The notes: generated by a model from the letters alone, not told the origin. A stretch of 64,000 nt of DNA from Alcanivorax sp. S71-1-4 (GCF_009846755.1 NZ_AQOR01000002.1:167628-231627), one strand, 5' to 3'. Numbered from the stretch's first letter, positions 1 to 10,000 are shown. Translations and numbers: made by a program.

Positions 1-1005
1 GCTATAGCTGCCATCGAACGTGGCCTGGCTCGCCATCACCCATGTCTCGCTGGCAGCGATGCGGCCATTCTGTGCAAAGTAATCCGCCGCCATGCAGTTG
101 GCGTATTCCTGCGAACCGCCTGGCAGTGAGGCACAATTCTGGCCCACAGCGCCGTACTCGAACTCCGGCTCGTTGATGTTTTTCAGCGTCAGGCCTGCGC
201 TCCAGTTATTGACGCGGTAAATGGCGCCGAGGTCCAGACTGACGTTGGTGGTTTTTTTCTCGTTGGTGTCGTACTGGTCGGAGATGATATCGCCAATATC
301 GTCATCGTCCGGGCTGGTGGCGGCCGCTTTCAGGTTGATCACCTGCTTGCTGAACGCACCGTTGATGATGTTCAGGCGCGCCCCACCCACCAGCGACTGG
401 CCTTCATCCTTCCACAGTTCTTTTGCCCAACCCACGCCAACCTGGGCAAACGTGGCCGACTTGAGATACAGCGACGACCGGGTGCGTAATGTCTGATTGA
501 CCGCATCATAGGTTACGGCATCATCCAGCACGCTGGCCTTCACTTCTGCGTCCGCTTCAAGGGATACGCTGAAGGTGCCCAGGGCCGTACGGAAGGCAAT
601 CGGTGTCAGCGGCACCTGCAAGCCGGTGTTGATACGCGCATAGCCATCACGCCCCATCTGCACCAGCACGTCGTTCATGTCATTGGCGAGGGTAATGCCT
701 TCGGCCACGCCAATGTCGTCACGCTCAAGGTCGTCAAGAATATCGTCAAGGCCGTCCAGAAAGTTATCGACCTCACCCATTTCGTAGCCAACGCTGATAC
801 TGCCGGCGACCCCCATGCGGAACCGGTCTTCTTCCAGCATCACATAGACACCTTGCGCGGGGTTGTTGGACAGGCTGTGCAGGTTGACGCCATGGCCGCT
901 GTAACCGTAGGTCACGTTCGGACCTTTACCCACCGACCCTGGCAACGCAAAAGCAGAAACTGAAGCCGTGGCAATAGCCACCGCCACGAGTGACCGTGTG
1001 AACAT
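1..1005 (-). CDS. TraF-like outer-membrane protein (3' part missing)
   Basis: The reading frame is open from its ATG at 1005 to the first base, so the C-terminus lies outside the window; 335 codons are present. Residues 1-20 form a clear Sec signal peptide (MFTRSLVAVAIATASVSAFA, then LPG). The mature part has the G/N/D-rich, amphipathic-strand texture of a surface or barrel protein and lacks membrane helices. Its start (PGSVGKGPNVTYGYSG) and overall style resemble the TraF_2 (conjugal transfer TraF-like) family found on gammaproteobacterial chromosomes. No transfer genes are nearby, so a conjugation role should not be assumed. A GGGGGT stretch lies about 10 bases upstream of the start. The family call is from memory and moderate. 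Confidence 0.6.
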   Translation of the reverse strand, partial: MFTRSLVAVAIATASVSAFALPGSVGKGPNVTYGYSGHGVNLHSLSNNPAQGVYVMLEEDRFRMGVAGSISVGYEMGEVDNFLDGLDDILDDLERDDIGVAEGITLANDMNDVLVQMGRDGYARINTGLQVPLTPIAFRTALGTFSVSLEADAEVKASVLDDAVTYDAVNQTLRTRSSLYLKSATFAQVGVGWAKELWKDEGQSLVGGARLNIINGAFSKQVINLKAAATSPDDDDIGDIISDQYDTNEKKTTNVSLDLGAIYRVNNWSAGLTLKNINEPEFEYGAVGQNCASLPGGSQEYANCMAADYFAQNGRIAASETWVMASQATFDGSYS

Positions 1006-1227
1006 GAATACCCCCAAAAATGAAGCAACCCCAATAAAGTGGGCCGAGTATAAGCGAGGGGAAAATCACACAACAACCGGAAACCGCCAAGCGACAGACC
1101 ATCCCTTTTTCAGGGGACAGACGGTCTGCGGAGAAAGCAGATGTTCGGGCCATGCCCGATCGGGAATGAGCCGGTATACGTTCTTTCGCCCGATGTGCTC
1201 ACCACCGCGCACCGGGCCTTTACAAGG
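1006..1227. other. Intergenic region upstream of the TraF-like gene
   Basis: About 220 bases between two minus-strand genes. It should carry the promoter of the TraF-like gene and the 3' end of the lipoprotein transcript. I see no convincing terminator or regulatory motif. Confidence 0.3.
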
Positions 1228-1593
1228 TTACTGCTGCACCCTGCTCTCAAAACACTGCTGCATCTGAGAGGCATCCCGGGACGCCAGCATTCTGTTGGCC
1301 ATACAGGAGGCAAACCGTTCGATCAGGGCTTCGGCGCCTGCCTGGCCTGTTATCTCGTCCTGCCCGGCCTTGGCGGCAACAATACAGTCATGGGTGTAAC
1401 GGCGACCTTCCTCGCTGCACGCCGCGCGGGAAATATCCGCGCAGACCAGAAATGCCGGCTCGGCACAGAATATGTCGCTGCCCTGCCGGTACAGTTCCAG
1501 CTCGGCCAGCTCAGGATAAACGGCCTCTTTCATGGCTGACATCGGCACACAGCCGGACACTGCAATGCACAGCCCACACCACCATAACCGCAT
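1228..1593 (-). CDS. Small cysteine-rich lipoprotein, unknown function
   Basis: A 121-residue protein with a short lipoprotein signal: MRLWWCGLCIAVSGC, where V-S-G-C15 is a good lipobox. Position +2 after the Cys is Val (CVP), so there is no Asp inner-membrane retention signal and outer-membrane sorting is likely. The mature chain contains six further cysteines (in FCAE, VCAD, AACS, DCIV, SCMAN and QCFES), suggesting disulfides in the periplasm. GAGGG lies about 10 bases before the ATG. It follows two other unrecognised genes in the same direction with a gap of about 40 bases, so the three may be one transcript. I do not recognise the family. Confidence 0.65.
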   Translation of the reverse strand: MRLWWCGLCIAVSGCVPMSAMKEAVYPELAELELYRQGSDIFCAEPAFLVCADISRAACSEEGRRYTHDCIVAAKAGQDEITGQAGAEALIERFASCMANRMLASRDASQMQQCFESRVQQ

Positions 1594-1633
1594 TCACATC
1601 ACCCTCTGAAATGTTTTCGTCGTGTTCGGTTTT

Positions 1634-2047
1634 TCAGGGCTGGTCTGATTCCGCAGCGCAGGCCAGGATGCAGCAGGCCGGGTTCTGATTTCTCGGAAAA
1701 CTGAACACTTCCTTGTGCTGCCCGGGATACAGGCGGTGGCGCACCGTGTCTTTTCTGTTCTGCCCGGCATACACCCAGCGCCGCTCAATGGTTACCCCGA
1801 CGTAGGTGTCTGCGGAGTTTGTCAGGTAGTACCAGGCATATTTGGCATTACCCTCTTCCGATACCTTTACCTTGCGGTCACACCCAAACGGTTCACACCG
1901 CAGGCTCTCGGCAGCCACCTCCGTCTCCGGACCGGACACTACGACCTGGTCGGCCGGCGGCGCCACCAGTTCTGTGCCGGCCTCATTCATTGCAAATACT
2001 TTGCCCACCAGACAGGGGGCGTTCGGGTCAATTCGCTCGTCGTGCAT
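1634..2047 (-). CDS. Hypothetical protein
   Basis: A 137-residue protein from the ATG at 2047, preceded by AGGAG at ideal spacing; an in-frame ATG at 2086 would add 13 residues but has no good ribosome-binding site. There is no signal peptide or membrane helix. It contains six or so cysteines (CLVG, RCEPFGCD, ACCILAC) and a central beta-rich stretch (YAWYYLTNSADTYVGVTIER). It sits between the lipoprotein gene and another unknown gene in the same orientation, probably in one operon. I do not recognise the family. A secreted-effector-like or structural role cannot be told from sequence alone. Confidence 0.55.
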   Translation of the reverse strand: MHDERIDPNAPCLVGKVFAMNEAGTELVAPPADQVVVSGPETEVAAESLRCEPFGCDRKVKVSEEGNAKYAWYYLTNSADTYVGVTIERRWVYAGQNRKDTVRHRLYPGQHKEVFSFPRNQNPACCILACAAESDQP

Positions 2048-2096
2048 GTTGTGCTCCTGGATATCCTTATCAGCATCGCTGCTCATGGTCTGTACA

Positions 2097-2831
2097 TCAC
2101 ACCTTCACGTTCGACACATCGGCATACCGCTCGAACATCTCCACGTTCAGGGTTGCCAGAAGTGTTCTGTTCTGAAGGGACTGGTTCCGGAAGACACCCA
2201 CAAGCACTGTCGCAGGCGCATGCACGTAGCGCGTTTCAAATTCCCAGCCAATGGTGATCGTCTCGCCCGACGGGTAGAAACCCACCGGGACAAAGGTGCC
2301 TTGATCTCCCGGTATCGGAGATGGCGGCGGCAGGTTGACGCTCACACCATTGATGACCACCTTCATGAAGGCCATCTCGACACTGGCCGCAGGGCGCTTC
2401 CCGAGAAACAGCGAGAGATGCGTCAAACCAAGTTCACCCGCCTGGATAAAATCATCCGCTGCCTGGCGGGCGTCGCTTTCCTCTTCTTGCACAACAGGCG
2501 CCGTCGGCAACCCCAGCCCTGCGACAAAGGCCAGAAATGCCTGCCGGTCAGCGGCCTCCATTTCATATGAACGGCGCGTACCCGCAAAATCAATATGAAG
2601 AAAAGCCTTGCCACCCGCCTCGCTGGATGACATGACACAACGCACATTAAAAGAAGGCCATTTTACCCAGCACAGGATCTGATCCCGGCTTTCCGACACG
2701 GTTATTTTAATCAGTGTTGAGGTTTCCGGCGGCCATTCAAGCTCACCCTGCTGGCGCAGTTCATCGATAGCTAACCGGATCAGCGCTATCTGTCCCTGTT
2801 CGTCTTTTACGCTTGCACTAAAGGTCTTCAC
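2097..2831 (-). CDS. Hypothetical protein
   Basis: The 244-residue form starts at a GTG at 2831 preceded by a purine-rich stretch (GAGGGCGGAAGGGAC). The frame stays open to an ATG at 3002, which would add 57 residues of less protein-like sequence, so the start is uncertain. No signal peptide or membrane segment is seen in the short form. The C-terminal third is beta-rich (VVINGVSVNLPPPSP, ETITIGWEFETRYVHAP, LLATLNVEMFERY). It ends just before the next unknown gene, consistent with an operon with 1634-2047 and 1228-1593. I do not recognise it. Confidence 0.5.
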   Translation of the reverse strand: MKTFSASVKDEQGQIALIRLAIDELRQQGELEWPPETSTLIKITVSESRDQILCWVKWPSFNVRCVMSSSEAGGKAFLHIDFAGTRRSYEMEAADRQAFLAFVAGLGLPTAPVVQEEESDARQAADDFIQAGELGLTHLSLFLGKRPAASVEMAFMKVVINGVSVNLPPPSPIPGDQGTFVPVGFYPSGETITIGWEFETRYVHAPATVLVGVFRNQSLQNRTLLATLNVEMFERYADVSNVKV

Positions 2832-3029
2832 GTCCCTTCCGCCCTCTTCCTTGTGAATGGTATGCCCCGTTTTCTGCATGGTGCTCAGAGGGGCCAAATA
2901 CCGACGATAGCCACCTTTTTTGTCTGCACTATGCCACGGCAGAATATTTTTATCGTTATGGGCTATTAAAAACATCACCGCGTGGCGCATGCACTCCGGC
3001 ACACGCCAGCGCTCTCGCCCCGCTGTCTG

Positions 3030-3569
3030 CTACCGGAACATTCTGGTCAGGGTTTCATCCTTGTCAAAAAGATGGTGCCAGAGAGCCCCCATGATATGCA
3101 GTGCAACCAGTACCACCAGTATTGGCGCTGCCACATGCGTATGCATTTCATAAATTATGCCGGCCAGCTTTTCATTTTCCGCCAGCACCACGGGAATGTC
3201 GAACCAGCCGTATACACTGACCGGCTTCTGAGCGAATTGCGACATCAGCAGGCCGGCAATGGGCATGCCAATGATCAGCAGGATCATGCCCCAGTGAGTC
3301 AGTGCGGCCAGCCGCGTCTGCCACAGGGCACCGTAGGGATGGGGGCGGCCAAGCCAGGGCTTGAGGATGATCCAGGCCAGCATGGTCACCATCGCGGTCA
3401 GGCCCAGGCTGCGGTGCGCAACCATCCACCAGGCTTTGGCCTCGCTGCCTTTGGGTTGGGCTTCGGCCATGTTCACGGCGACGATGATCGCCACCACCAG
3501 CAGGAACAGGCTCCAGTGAAAGAGTTTATTGAGCACACCCCAGCGGGTGTCGGTGCTGCGCAGTGTCAT
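3030..3569 (-). CDS. Cytochrome b561 family protein
   Basis: A 179-residue four-helix inner-membrane protein of the bacterial cytochrome b561 (CybB) type, which moves electrons between quinol and heme b. Membrane spans are at about 17-35, 50-68, 92-112 and 148-168. Candidate heme-ligand histidines are H18 (LFHWS), H52 (MVAHRS), H145 (MHTHVAA) and H158 (VALHIMG), the number and spacing expected for two b hemes. It is the last of a minus-strand series that follows the chp genes, about 25 bases after the acyltransferase. Its partner is not visible here; these proteins are often linked to oxidative stress or to YceI-like proteins, but that is family knowledge. Confidence 0.88.
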   Translation of the reverse strand: MTLRSTDTRWGVLNKLFHWSLFLLVVAIIVAVNMAEAQPKGSEAKAWWMVAHRSLGLTAMVTMLAWIILKPWLGRPHPYGALWQTRLAALTHWGMILLIIGMPIAGLLMSQFAQKPVSVYGWFDIPVVLAENEKLAGIIYEMHTHVAAPILVVLVALHIMGALWHHLFDKDETLTRMFR

Positions 3570-3594
3570 TGTTGTTCTCCCCTGTCGATCCGTG

Positions 3595-4578
3595 TCAGGG
3601 CAACTCGTCCACCTTCAATGTGCCGTTGCGGCGGCGAGCGTCCCGCAAATACGGTACCACATCGGCGCGATAGAACTGCCGCTTACGGCCATGGCTATGG
3701 CGCAGGCGTTTGTATACCCAGTGGTACTGCTCCGGGTAGCGGCTGATCAGGGTGGCCAGGCCGTCGTTCATGGCAGCAAGGCACGTCGACTCGTCGTCGC
3801 TGTGAATGGCGTCCGCCGCCGGCTCGATGTAGACCTCGATATCGTTCGGGCCATTGCGGCGATGGCAGCCGACGAAGAATACGTGCGGGTGGTAACGGCT
3901 GATCAGTTTGTACGGCAGGTTGGAGGTGCGCACCGGATGGCCGAAGAATGGCACCCACGGGTTGTTGCTGCCGTGCGGCGTATGGTCCACCAGGATCGCC
4001 ACGGACTCGTTGCGGCCCATGGCGGCGATGGCGGCCTTGATACCGCGTGCATCCGCCGGCACCAGTGTGCTGCCGGTGCCCTCGCGCGCCCGGGTGACCA
4101 CGGTGTTGAACGCATCGCTGGCGCTGGTCTGGTAGAACACCGTCATCGGGCCTTCCGGGCCCAGCAGCAGGTTGGGAATTTCCCAGCTCGACTGATGCAG
4201 GGTCAGCAGCAGCACCGGGCGATCACTGGCATAGGCGGCACGCAGCGCCTCCATGCCTTTGACGGAGCGCACGCGGCGCAGGGTTTCCTCCGGTGGCCGC
4301 GTCCAGACGTGGGTGAACTCGGCCAGGGTGCGGCCGGTTTCGGTGAGGGCCCGCCGCGCGCGGCGGGCGGCCTCCCGGTAGCTGAGCGCCGGGTAGCAGA
4401 GCAGGATATTGACCAGCACCACACGGTAGGCACCGGCCATGCTCAACGGCAGCCAGGTGATCAACCAGGCGCCGAAAGCGCCGAAGCGGGTGACAAACCC
4501 CAGCGGCAGGCGGCCGAACAGTCGCAGGGCAGTCAGCATCCACTGTTGCTGGCGGGCGTTGTTGTTTTCGTCAGACAT
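3595..4578 (-). CDS. Lipid A biosynthesis-type acyltransferase (LpxL/HtrB family)
   Basis: A 327-residue member of the lysophospholipid/lipid A acyltransferase family (LPLAT, HtrB/LpxL/LpxM type), which transfers a fatty acid from acyl-ACP to a glycolipid at the inner membrane. The catalytic HX4(D/E) signature is H128-QSSW-E133 in LLLTLHQSSWEIPN, and a second family block AILVDHTPHG follows near residue 195. An N-terminal hydrophobic stretch (about 26-58) would anchor it. It lies 6 bases after the metallo-hydrolase gene and 25 before cytochrome b561, so it is probably co-transcribed. Which lipid it acylates (lipid A or an ornithine-type lipid) cannot be decided here. Confidence 0.8.
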   Translation of the reverse strand: MSDENNNARQQQWMLTALRLFGRLPLGFVTRFGAFGAWLITWLPLSMAGAYRVVLVNILLCYPALSYREAARRARRALTETGRTLAEFTHVWTRPPEETLRRVRSVKGMEALRAAYASDRPVLLLTLHQSSWEIPNLLLGPEGPMTVFYQTSASDAFNTVVTRAREGTGSTLVPADARGIKAAIAAMGRNESVAILVDHTPHGSNNPWVPFFGHPVRTSNLPYKLISRYHPHVFFVGCHRRNGPNDIEVYIEPAADAIHSDDESTCLAAMNDGLATLISRYPEQYHWVYKRLRHSHGRKRQFYRADVVPYLRDARRRNGTLKVDELP

Positions 4579-4584
4579 GGTTTC

Positions 4585-5589
4585 TCAGGTACGGGTATCG
4601 CGGGCGGCTATTGTCTCGCCATGCTGCAGCACAAGGAAGTCCGCCGGGTCGAGCGCGCGCGTCTCCAGCGCCGCGCGCAACTGGATCGGCGGTTCATCCA
4701 TGGGCTCGTCGGTGAGCACAAAGGTGCCCCAGTGCATGGCCACGGAGCGGCGCGCTTTCACATCCAGGTGAATCTGCACCGCCTCGTCGGGGTTCACGTG
4801 CACGGGCTGCATGAACCAGCGCGGGGCGTAGGCACCGATGGGCAGCAGCGCCAGGTCAACGCCACCAAACACGTCACCGATATCGCTGAAGCAACTGCCA
4901 TAGCCGGTGTCGCCGGCAAAATAGAGCCGGAAGCCATCGATATCGATGATCCAGCCACCCCACAGCGAACGGTTACGGTCAGTACCGGTGCGGCCACTGA
5001 AATGCTGGGCGGGCACGAAGAACGCTTCCCCCTGCGGGTGCGGCGCGCTCTGCCACCAGCCCAGCTCGACCAGGTTGTGGATACCGCGTTTGCGGAACCA
5101 GTCGCCCACGCCTTCCGGGACATACCAGGTAATCTGTTCGCCGAAACGGCCATGCAGGGCACGCACGCTGTGCAGGTCCAGGTGATCGTAATGGTTGTGC
5201 GAGATCAGCACTTTGTGGATCGGCGGCAACTGGTCGACGGTCAGGGCCGGCGGCGTGTAGCGCTTTGGGCCGGCCCACTGCACCGGGCTGACGCGTTCTG
5301 AAAACACCGGGTCGGTCAGCAGGTTCGTGTCGCCGTGACGAAACAGGAAGGTGGCATGGCCGATCCAGGTCAGGCGCGGCTCTTCTGCCTTGCCGTTTAG
5401 CAGGTCATCGGGCGGCGCCTGCACCGGGAAACGCTGGCCGCCGGGGAAACGCCCACGGCTTTCGCGCTGCCAGCGCAGGAAATCCCGCAGGCCGTGACCC
5501 GGGATACGGTCCAGATTGTAGAAGCGGCCTTTATGCAGCGTCTGTCGCAACGCCAGTTGCGCCAGGCGCTGGCGGTCAACCCCGTGCAT
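4585..5589 (-). CDS. Metallo-beta-lactamase-fold hydrolase, NAPE-PLD/UlaG-like
   Basis: A 334-residue soluble metal-dependent hydrolase. The metal-binding signature is HNHYDH at 131-136, followed by H196 (PAQHFSG), D227 (FAGDTGYG) and H286 (VAMHWGT). The motifs WIGHATFL (75-82) and LLTDPVFSERVSPVQ are typical of the N-acyl-phosphatidylethanolamine phospholipase D-like branch (also RomA-like). This points to a phosphodiester or lipid substrate, but the substrate is inferred. The start overlaps the end of chpC by 14 bases and the next gene, a lipid acyltransferase, begins 6 bases downstream, so a lipid-linked role of the pair is plausible. Confidence 0.82.
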   Translation of the reverse strand: MHGVDRQRLAQLALRQTLHKGRFYNLDRIPGHGLRDFLRWQRESRGRFPGGQRFPVQAPPDDLLNGKAEEPRLTWIGHATFLFRHGDTNLLTDPVFSERVSPVQWAGPKRYTPPALTVDQLPPIHKVLISHNHYDHLDLHSVRALHGRFGEQITWYVPEGVGDWFRKRGIHNLVELGWWQSAPHPQGEAFFVPAQHFSGRTGTDRNRSLWGGWIIDIDGFRLYFAGDTGYGSCFSDIGDVFGGVDLALLPIGAYAPRWFMQPVHVNPDEAVQIHLDVKARRSVAMHWGTFVLTDEPMDEPPIQLRAALETRALDPADFLVLQHGETIAARDTRT

Positions 5590-6031
5590 GCAGACCTGCC
5601 ACGGCCTGTTCGATGGCGTCCAGGTCCGGAATCACCGCCAGGTCGCCACCGAGCTGAATATACATGGCTTCCGCCGGCCCGGTTTCCACCGGCTCCTCCA
5701 CCAGGTCGTTGCCGTTGACTTTGACCTGACGCGGGATGCCCTGCACCACGACGGCGTAGAAACCCAGCTTGCCGGTGACGCTGTTGAGCACCGCGATACG
5801 CGCCTCTTCACCGATGACCACCTGGCCGGATTCGTTCAGGCGCTCAAAGGACAGCAGCGGCAGGTCCACATCGCGCCAGTTCAGCCAGCCCAGCAGCCAT
5901 TCGGAACCATGGCCCGGGCGGTCCGGCTGGCGCAGCGCGATCACTTCGGCGACGAGGATGTTCGGCAGCAGCCAGGGGCGCCCCTGCATCGGGATCAGCA
6001 AGCTGGTGATCTCTGTGGGCAATTCGGCCAT
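5576..6031 (-). CDS. chpC: ChpC, CheW-like chemotaxis coupling protein
   Basis: A 151-residue single CheW-domain protein of the Pil-Chp system. It has the CheW beta-barrel texture (LLIPMQGRPWLLPNILVAEVI, GWLNWRDVDLPLLSFERL, YAVVVQGIPRQVKV). In P. aeruginosa ChpC is the second, accessory CheW-like coupler that can link additional receptors to the ChpA kinase. It follows chpB by 30 bases, with AGGA ahead of the ATG, in the order known from P. aeruginosa. The assignment rests on domain type plus position. Confidence 0.85.
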   Translation of the reverse strand: MAELPTEITSLLIPMQGRPWLLPNILVAEVIALRQPDRPGHGSEWLLGWLNWRDVDLPLLSFERLNESGQVVIGEEARIAVLNSVTGKLGFYAVVVQGIPRQVKVNGNDLVEEPVETGPAEAMYIQLGGDLAVIPDLDAIEQAVAGLHARG

Positions 6032-6061
6032 GTTGATTCCTGCCTTCGGGTGTCTTGTGGG

Positions 6062-7090
6062 TTATCCGGCGCTGGCGGTGCTGCGCAATTCGCGGCGCAC
6101 GCGCTCCACCAGTTGCCTTGCCAGCACGTCCGGGGCGCCGTTGAAGGTCACGCAGCCGGTGTCACGCACGGCGTCCGGCTGGCTGCTGACCGCACAGCTT
6201 TCCGCGCTCTGGGCCCAGACCGGCGCGCCGCGTGCGGCCATCTGCGGCGCCGCGATGCTGCCATCGTTGCCCATGCCGGAGAACAGTACCGCGCCAGCGC
6301 GCGGACCGAAACTCAGGCTCGCATTCTGGATCGCCTGGTCAATGGACGGCGCGTAAGGGCCGTCCCAGGGCTTGCCCATCGAGCAGACGCGGCCGGTGCC
6401 GGTGAAAGTGACCGCGTACTCCACCGGCGCGATCAGTACCGTACCATGGCGCAGGGCACTGCCGTCATGCCCCACCTGACAGGTGAAACCGTTATCGCGG
6501 CAGAGCACTTTGGCCAGGGTGTCGAGGAAGCCACCGTCGATATGCTGGGCCAGAAAAAACGCGACCGGCAGCTCCGGTGGCAGGCAGTCCAGGAACAGTT
6601 TTACCGCCGCCGGGCCACCCAGCGAGGCACCCAGCACCCAGACCCGGTCCGGCGCGTCGCCGTGCGGCAGTGCGTGGAATTCCTGCGGGGTCTGTACTGC
6701 TTCGCCGCGGGCGCGCCCGGTATCGGGGGCCAGGGTGGCCAGTTCCTCGCGAATGCGCGGCTTGCCCACATAGTCCAGCAGCTTGGCCAGCAGGCGACGC
6801 TCCCAGCGCGGGTATTCCGGTGCAATCTTTGCCGGCGCCTGGTTGTCGCAGAACAGGATCGGCACGGCGGCCTGTTCCAGCAAGGTGTCGAGGAACACCT
6901 GCCAGCGGTCTTCGTGGGTCAGGTCCACCACCCACAGGTCCGGCTTGCGCGCCAGCCAGTCGGGTTCGAGATTGCCGGGGTCGGTGGCCAGCACTACGTC
7001 GTAACCGTGCCCGCGCACCGCCGAAGAGAGCAGATGACACTGCAGACTGGTGTCCGCAATGATGCCGATGCGCGGATTGGCCGGCGTCAT
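6062..7090 (-). CDS. chpB: ChpB, CheB-type protein-glutamate methylesterase
   Basis: A 342-residue methylesterase that removes methyl groups from the receptor PilJ. The catalytic triad is visible: S156 in GASLGG, H183 in AQHIDGGF and D276 in SGMGNDGS. The N-terminal 110 residues resemble a receiver domain with one candidate aspartate, D56 (WVVDLTHED), but lack the usual acidic pair near residue 10 (GIIADTS), so phosphorylation control may be weak or lost. The start codon overlaps the chpA stop by 4 bases (ATGA), indicating translational coupling. It forms the adaptation pair with the methyltransferase PilK. Confidence 0.93.
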   Translation of the reverse strand: MTPANPRIGIIADTSLQCHLLSSAVRGHGYDVVLATDPGNLEPDWLARKPDLWVVDLTHEDRWQVFLDTLLEQAAVPILFCDNQAPAKIAPEYPRWERRLLAKLLDYVGKPRIREELATLAPDTGRARGEAVQTPQEFHALPHGDAPDRVWVLGASLGGPAAVKLFLDCLPPELPVAFFLAQHIDGGFLDTLAKVLCRDNGFTCQVGHDGSALRHGTVLIAPVEYAVTFTGTGRVCSMGKPWDGPYAPSIDQAIQNASLSFGPRAGAVLFSGMGNDGSIAAPQMAARGAPVWAQSAESCAVSSQPDAVRDTGCVTFNGAPDVLARQLVERVRRELRSTASAG

Positions 7091-10000
7091 GATGTGCCTG
7101 CGGTGTCCCGCGTCTGCGCCAGCAGTTCATGGATGGTGGCGAGCAGTTCGTTTTCCTGGAAGGGCTTGCCCATGTAGGCGTTGACGCCGATATCGAAGGC
7201 GCGGTCGCGGTGTTTTTCGCCGGTCCGCGAGGTGATCATGATGATCGGCACATCCTGCAGGCGTGCATCGTGGCGCACGTGCATGGCCACCTCGAAACCG
7301 TCCATGCGCGGCATCTCGATATCCAGCAGCATCAGGTCCGGCCGGTGTTCTTCAAGCGTGGCGATGGCGTCCATGCCGTCCTTCGCGGTGATGACTTCAA
7401 AGCCGTTACGCTCCAGCAGGCGCGTGGTCACTTTGCGCACCGTCACCGAGTCGTCGGTGACCATCACCACCGGCACGCGGGCGGCACGCTCGCGCTCTGC
7501 CTGCTGGCGACGCTCGTATTGCTCCAGCTGGACCGCACGTCGTTCTTCCACCGCCTGGTGCTGCCGCTGCATGTGCGCTGCACGGATCAGTGAGTGAATA
7601 TCCAGAATGATCACCACCGAGCCGTCACCCAGAATGGTGGCGCCACTGATACCGGCCACGGTGGCCAGTTGCGGGCCGACGGACTTCACCACCACTTCGC
7701 GCGAGCCCACCAGGCCATCCACCAGCACCGCCACGGTATGCTCGGACGAGCGGATCAGCAGCACCGGCAGCGGCATGATCTGGTTGTCCAGGTGTGGCTT
7801 GATCACGCCGTGGACGAAGTTGCCCAGGTATTCGAAATCATACTGCTGGCCGGCGTAGGTGAACGGTGTGGTGTCCGCATCGAAATAGGCTTCCAGTTCG
7901 TATGGGCTGATGCGCACGATGCCTTCGATCTGGTTCAGCGGAATGGCGTAATTGTCCTCGCCGACACGCACCATCAGTGCGCGGTTCATCGCCAGCGTAA
8001 ACGGCAGCCGGATCACGAAGCGTGTGCCCTGGCCCTTGCGTGAATCGATGGTGACCGAGCCACCCATCTGCTTGATCTCGGAGGCGACCACATCCATGCC
8101 CACGCCACGACCGGAAATCTGTGTCACTTTTGCCGCCGTGGAGAAGCCGGCATTGAAGATAAACTGTTGCACTTCCTGGTCGCTGAGCTGTGCGGCTTCG
8201 TCGATCAGGCCACGTTCGATGGCCTTGCGGCGCACGGCGTCGGTATCGATGCCCTTGCCGTCATCGGACAGCACCAGCACCACCTCGCCACCTTCGCGGC
8301 CCAGCTCCAGGGTGACGCGGCCGGTATCGTCCTTGCCCGACGCACTGCGCGCAGCGGGGTCTTCGATACCGTGGTCAACGGCGTTACGCAGCATGTGCTC
8401 CAGTGGCGCCACGACCCGCTCCAGCAGGGTACGGTCCAGTTCGCCTTCCGGGTTGATCACATCGAATTCGACACGCTTGCCGATTTCACCGGAGACCTGC
8501 CGTACGACGCGGCGCAATCGTGGCACCAGGCGGGCGAAGGGCACCATGCGCGTGCGCATGAGTTTTTCCTGCAGCTCGGTGTTGATGCGCGCCTGTTGCA
8601 GCAACAACGTCTCGGTGTCCTTGGTGCGGTCCAGCAGGGTGGATTTCAGATCGAGCAAGTCGGACGCGGATTCCGACAACTGCTTGGTGATCTGGTGCAG
8701 TTCGGAATACTGGTCCATTTCCAGCGGGTCGAAGTCCTCGGCGTACTGGCCGGTCTCCACGCCCTGCTTGTAGTTGGACATGATCTGCGCTTCGGTTTCC
8801 GCATCCAGGCGCCGCAGTTGTTCGTAGAGACGCTCCACCGTGTTGCCCATCTCTTCCACGTGCGCGGAAAACTCGGAAATGCCCTGCTCCACCCGGCCCC
8901 GGTTGATACTGGTTTCCCCGGCAAGGTTGACCAGCGTTTCCAGCAGTTCGGACGCCACCCGCACCATTTCCTGCGGTTGTTGCTGGCGCTTGAGGCGTTC
9001 TTCGCGGCGCAGGCGCGCGTCCATCACCGGGGCGGGTTCAGCCAGGGCGGTGCCCGGCACTTCCGTCACGACCGGTTCCGGCAGTGCTGAACGGATCGGC
9101 GGTTTCGGCACGGCGGCGCGAATCGCCTCCATCAAGGTGGTGATGCGTTCCTGCCAGCGATGCAGCGAGGCAAACCATGCCTCGCCCGGCAACTGGTGAC
9201 GTGGAAGATTCTCCAGCAGGTGTTGTTCAAATTCGTGGCTGGCATCGCCCAGTGCTTTCAGGCCTGCCAGCCGCGCACCGCCTTTCAGGGTGTGCAGCGC
9301 GCGCTTGATTTCGTCCGGGTGCGTGGTGCTGCCCGGTGTCTCGCGCCAGGCGCCGATATGTTCGTCGATCAGCTCGCACAGTTCGCCGGATTCCTCGATG
9401 AAAATCTGCAGGATTTCCACATCCGCGTCGGCGGCGATCAGGTCCTCGGTGGCGACGGTCTGGCCGTCAATTTCCACGGGGGCCGGTTCCGTCGGCGTTG
9501 CCGGTACACGCAGCACCGCGTCGCCCTGTTGCGGCAGGCTGAAGCCGGCCGGGTCGGCAATATAGTCGTGAATGGCTGCGATCAGTTCCGGTGCCGGCGT
9601 GCCGGGGCGTTCGGCGCGCACCGCCTCGACCATGTCGGCCAGACGGTCGTGGCAGCGGTGCAGCAGTTCAAACAGCACCGGCTCGGCTTTCAGGCTGCCC
9701 TGTGCGAGCCCTTCGTAGAGATTTTCCAGCTCATGGCCCAGATCGCCCAGCTCGGCGATTTCAGCCATGCGCGCACCGCCCTTGAGGGTGTGCAGGTCGC
9801 GCTGCAGGGACTGTACTTCGATCAGGTTGTCCGGCGCGGCCATCCAGGCATCCAGCCGCGCGGCGACGGATTCGAGAATTTCGTCAGCCTCTTCCAGGAA
9901 AATCTCCACCAGCTCGCTGTCGCGCTGTACCAACGGCGCGGCCTCGACAGTGGAAGGTTCGGCGGCGGAAGGTTCGGCGGAGAATGCGGTGGCGTGCTCG

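Noticed and set aside
1..1005. Conjugation system suggested by the TraF-like name
   Set aside because: No other transfer genes are present; the family occurs on chromosomes without conjugation.
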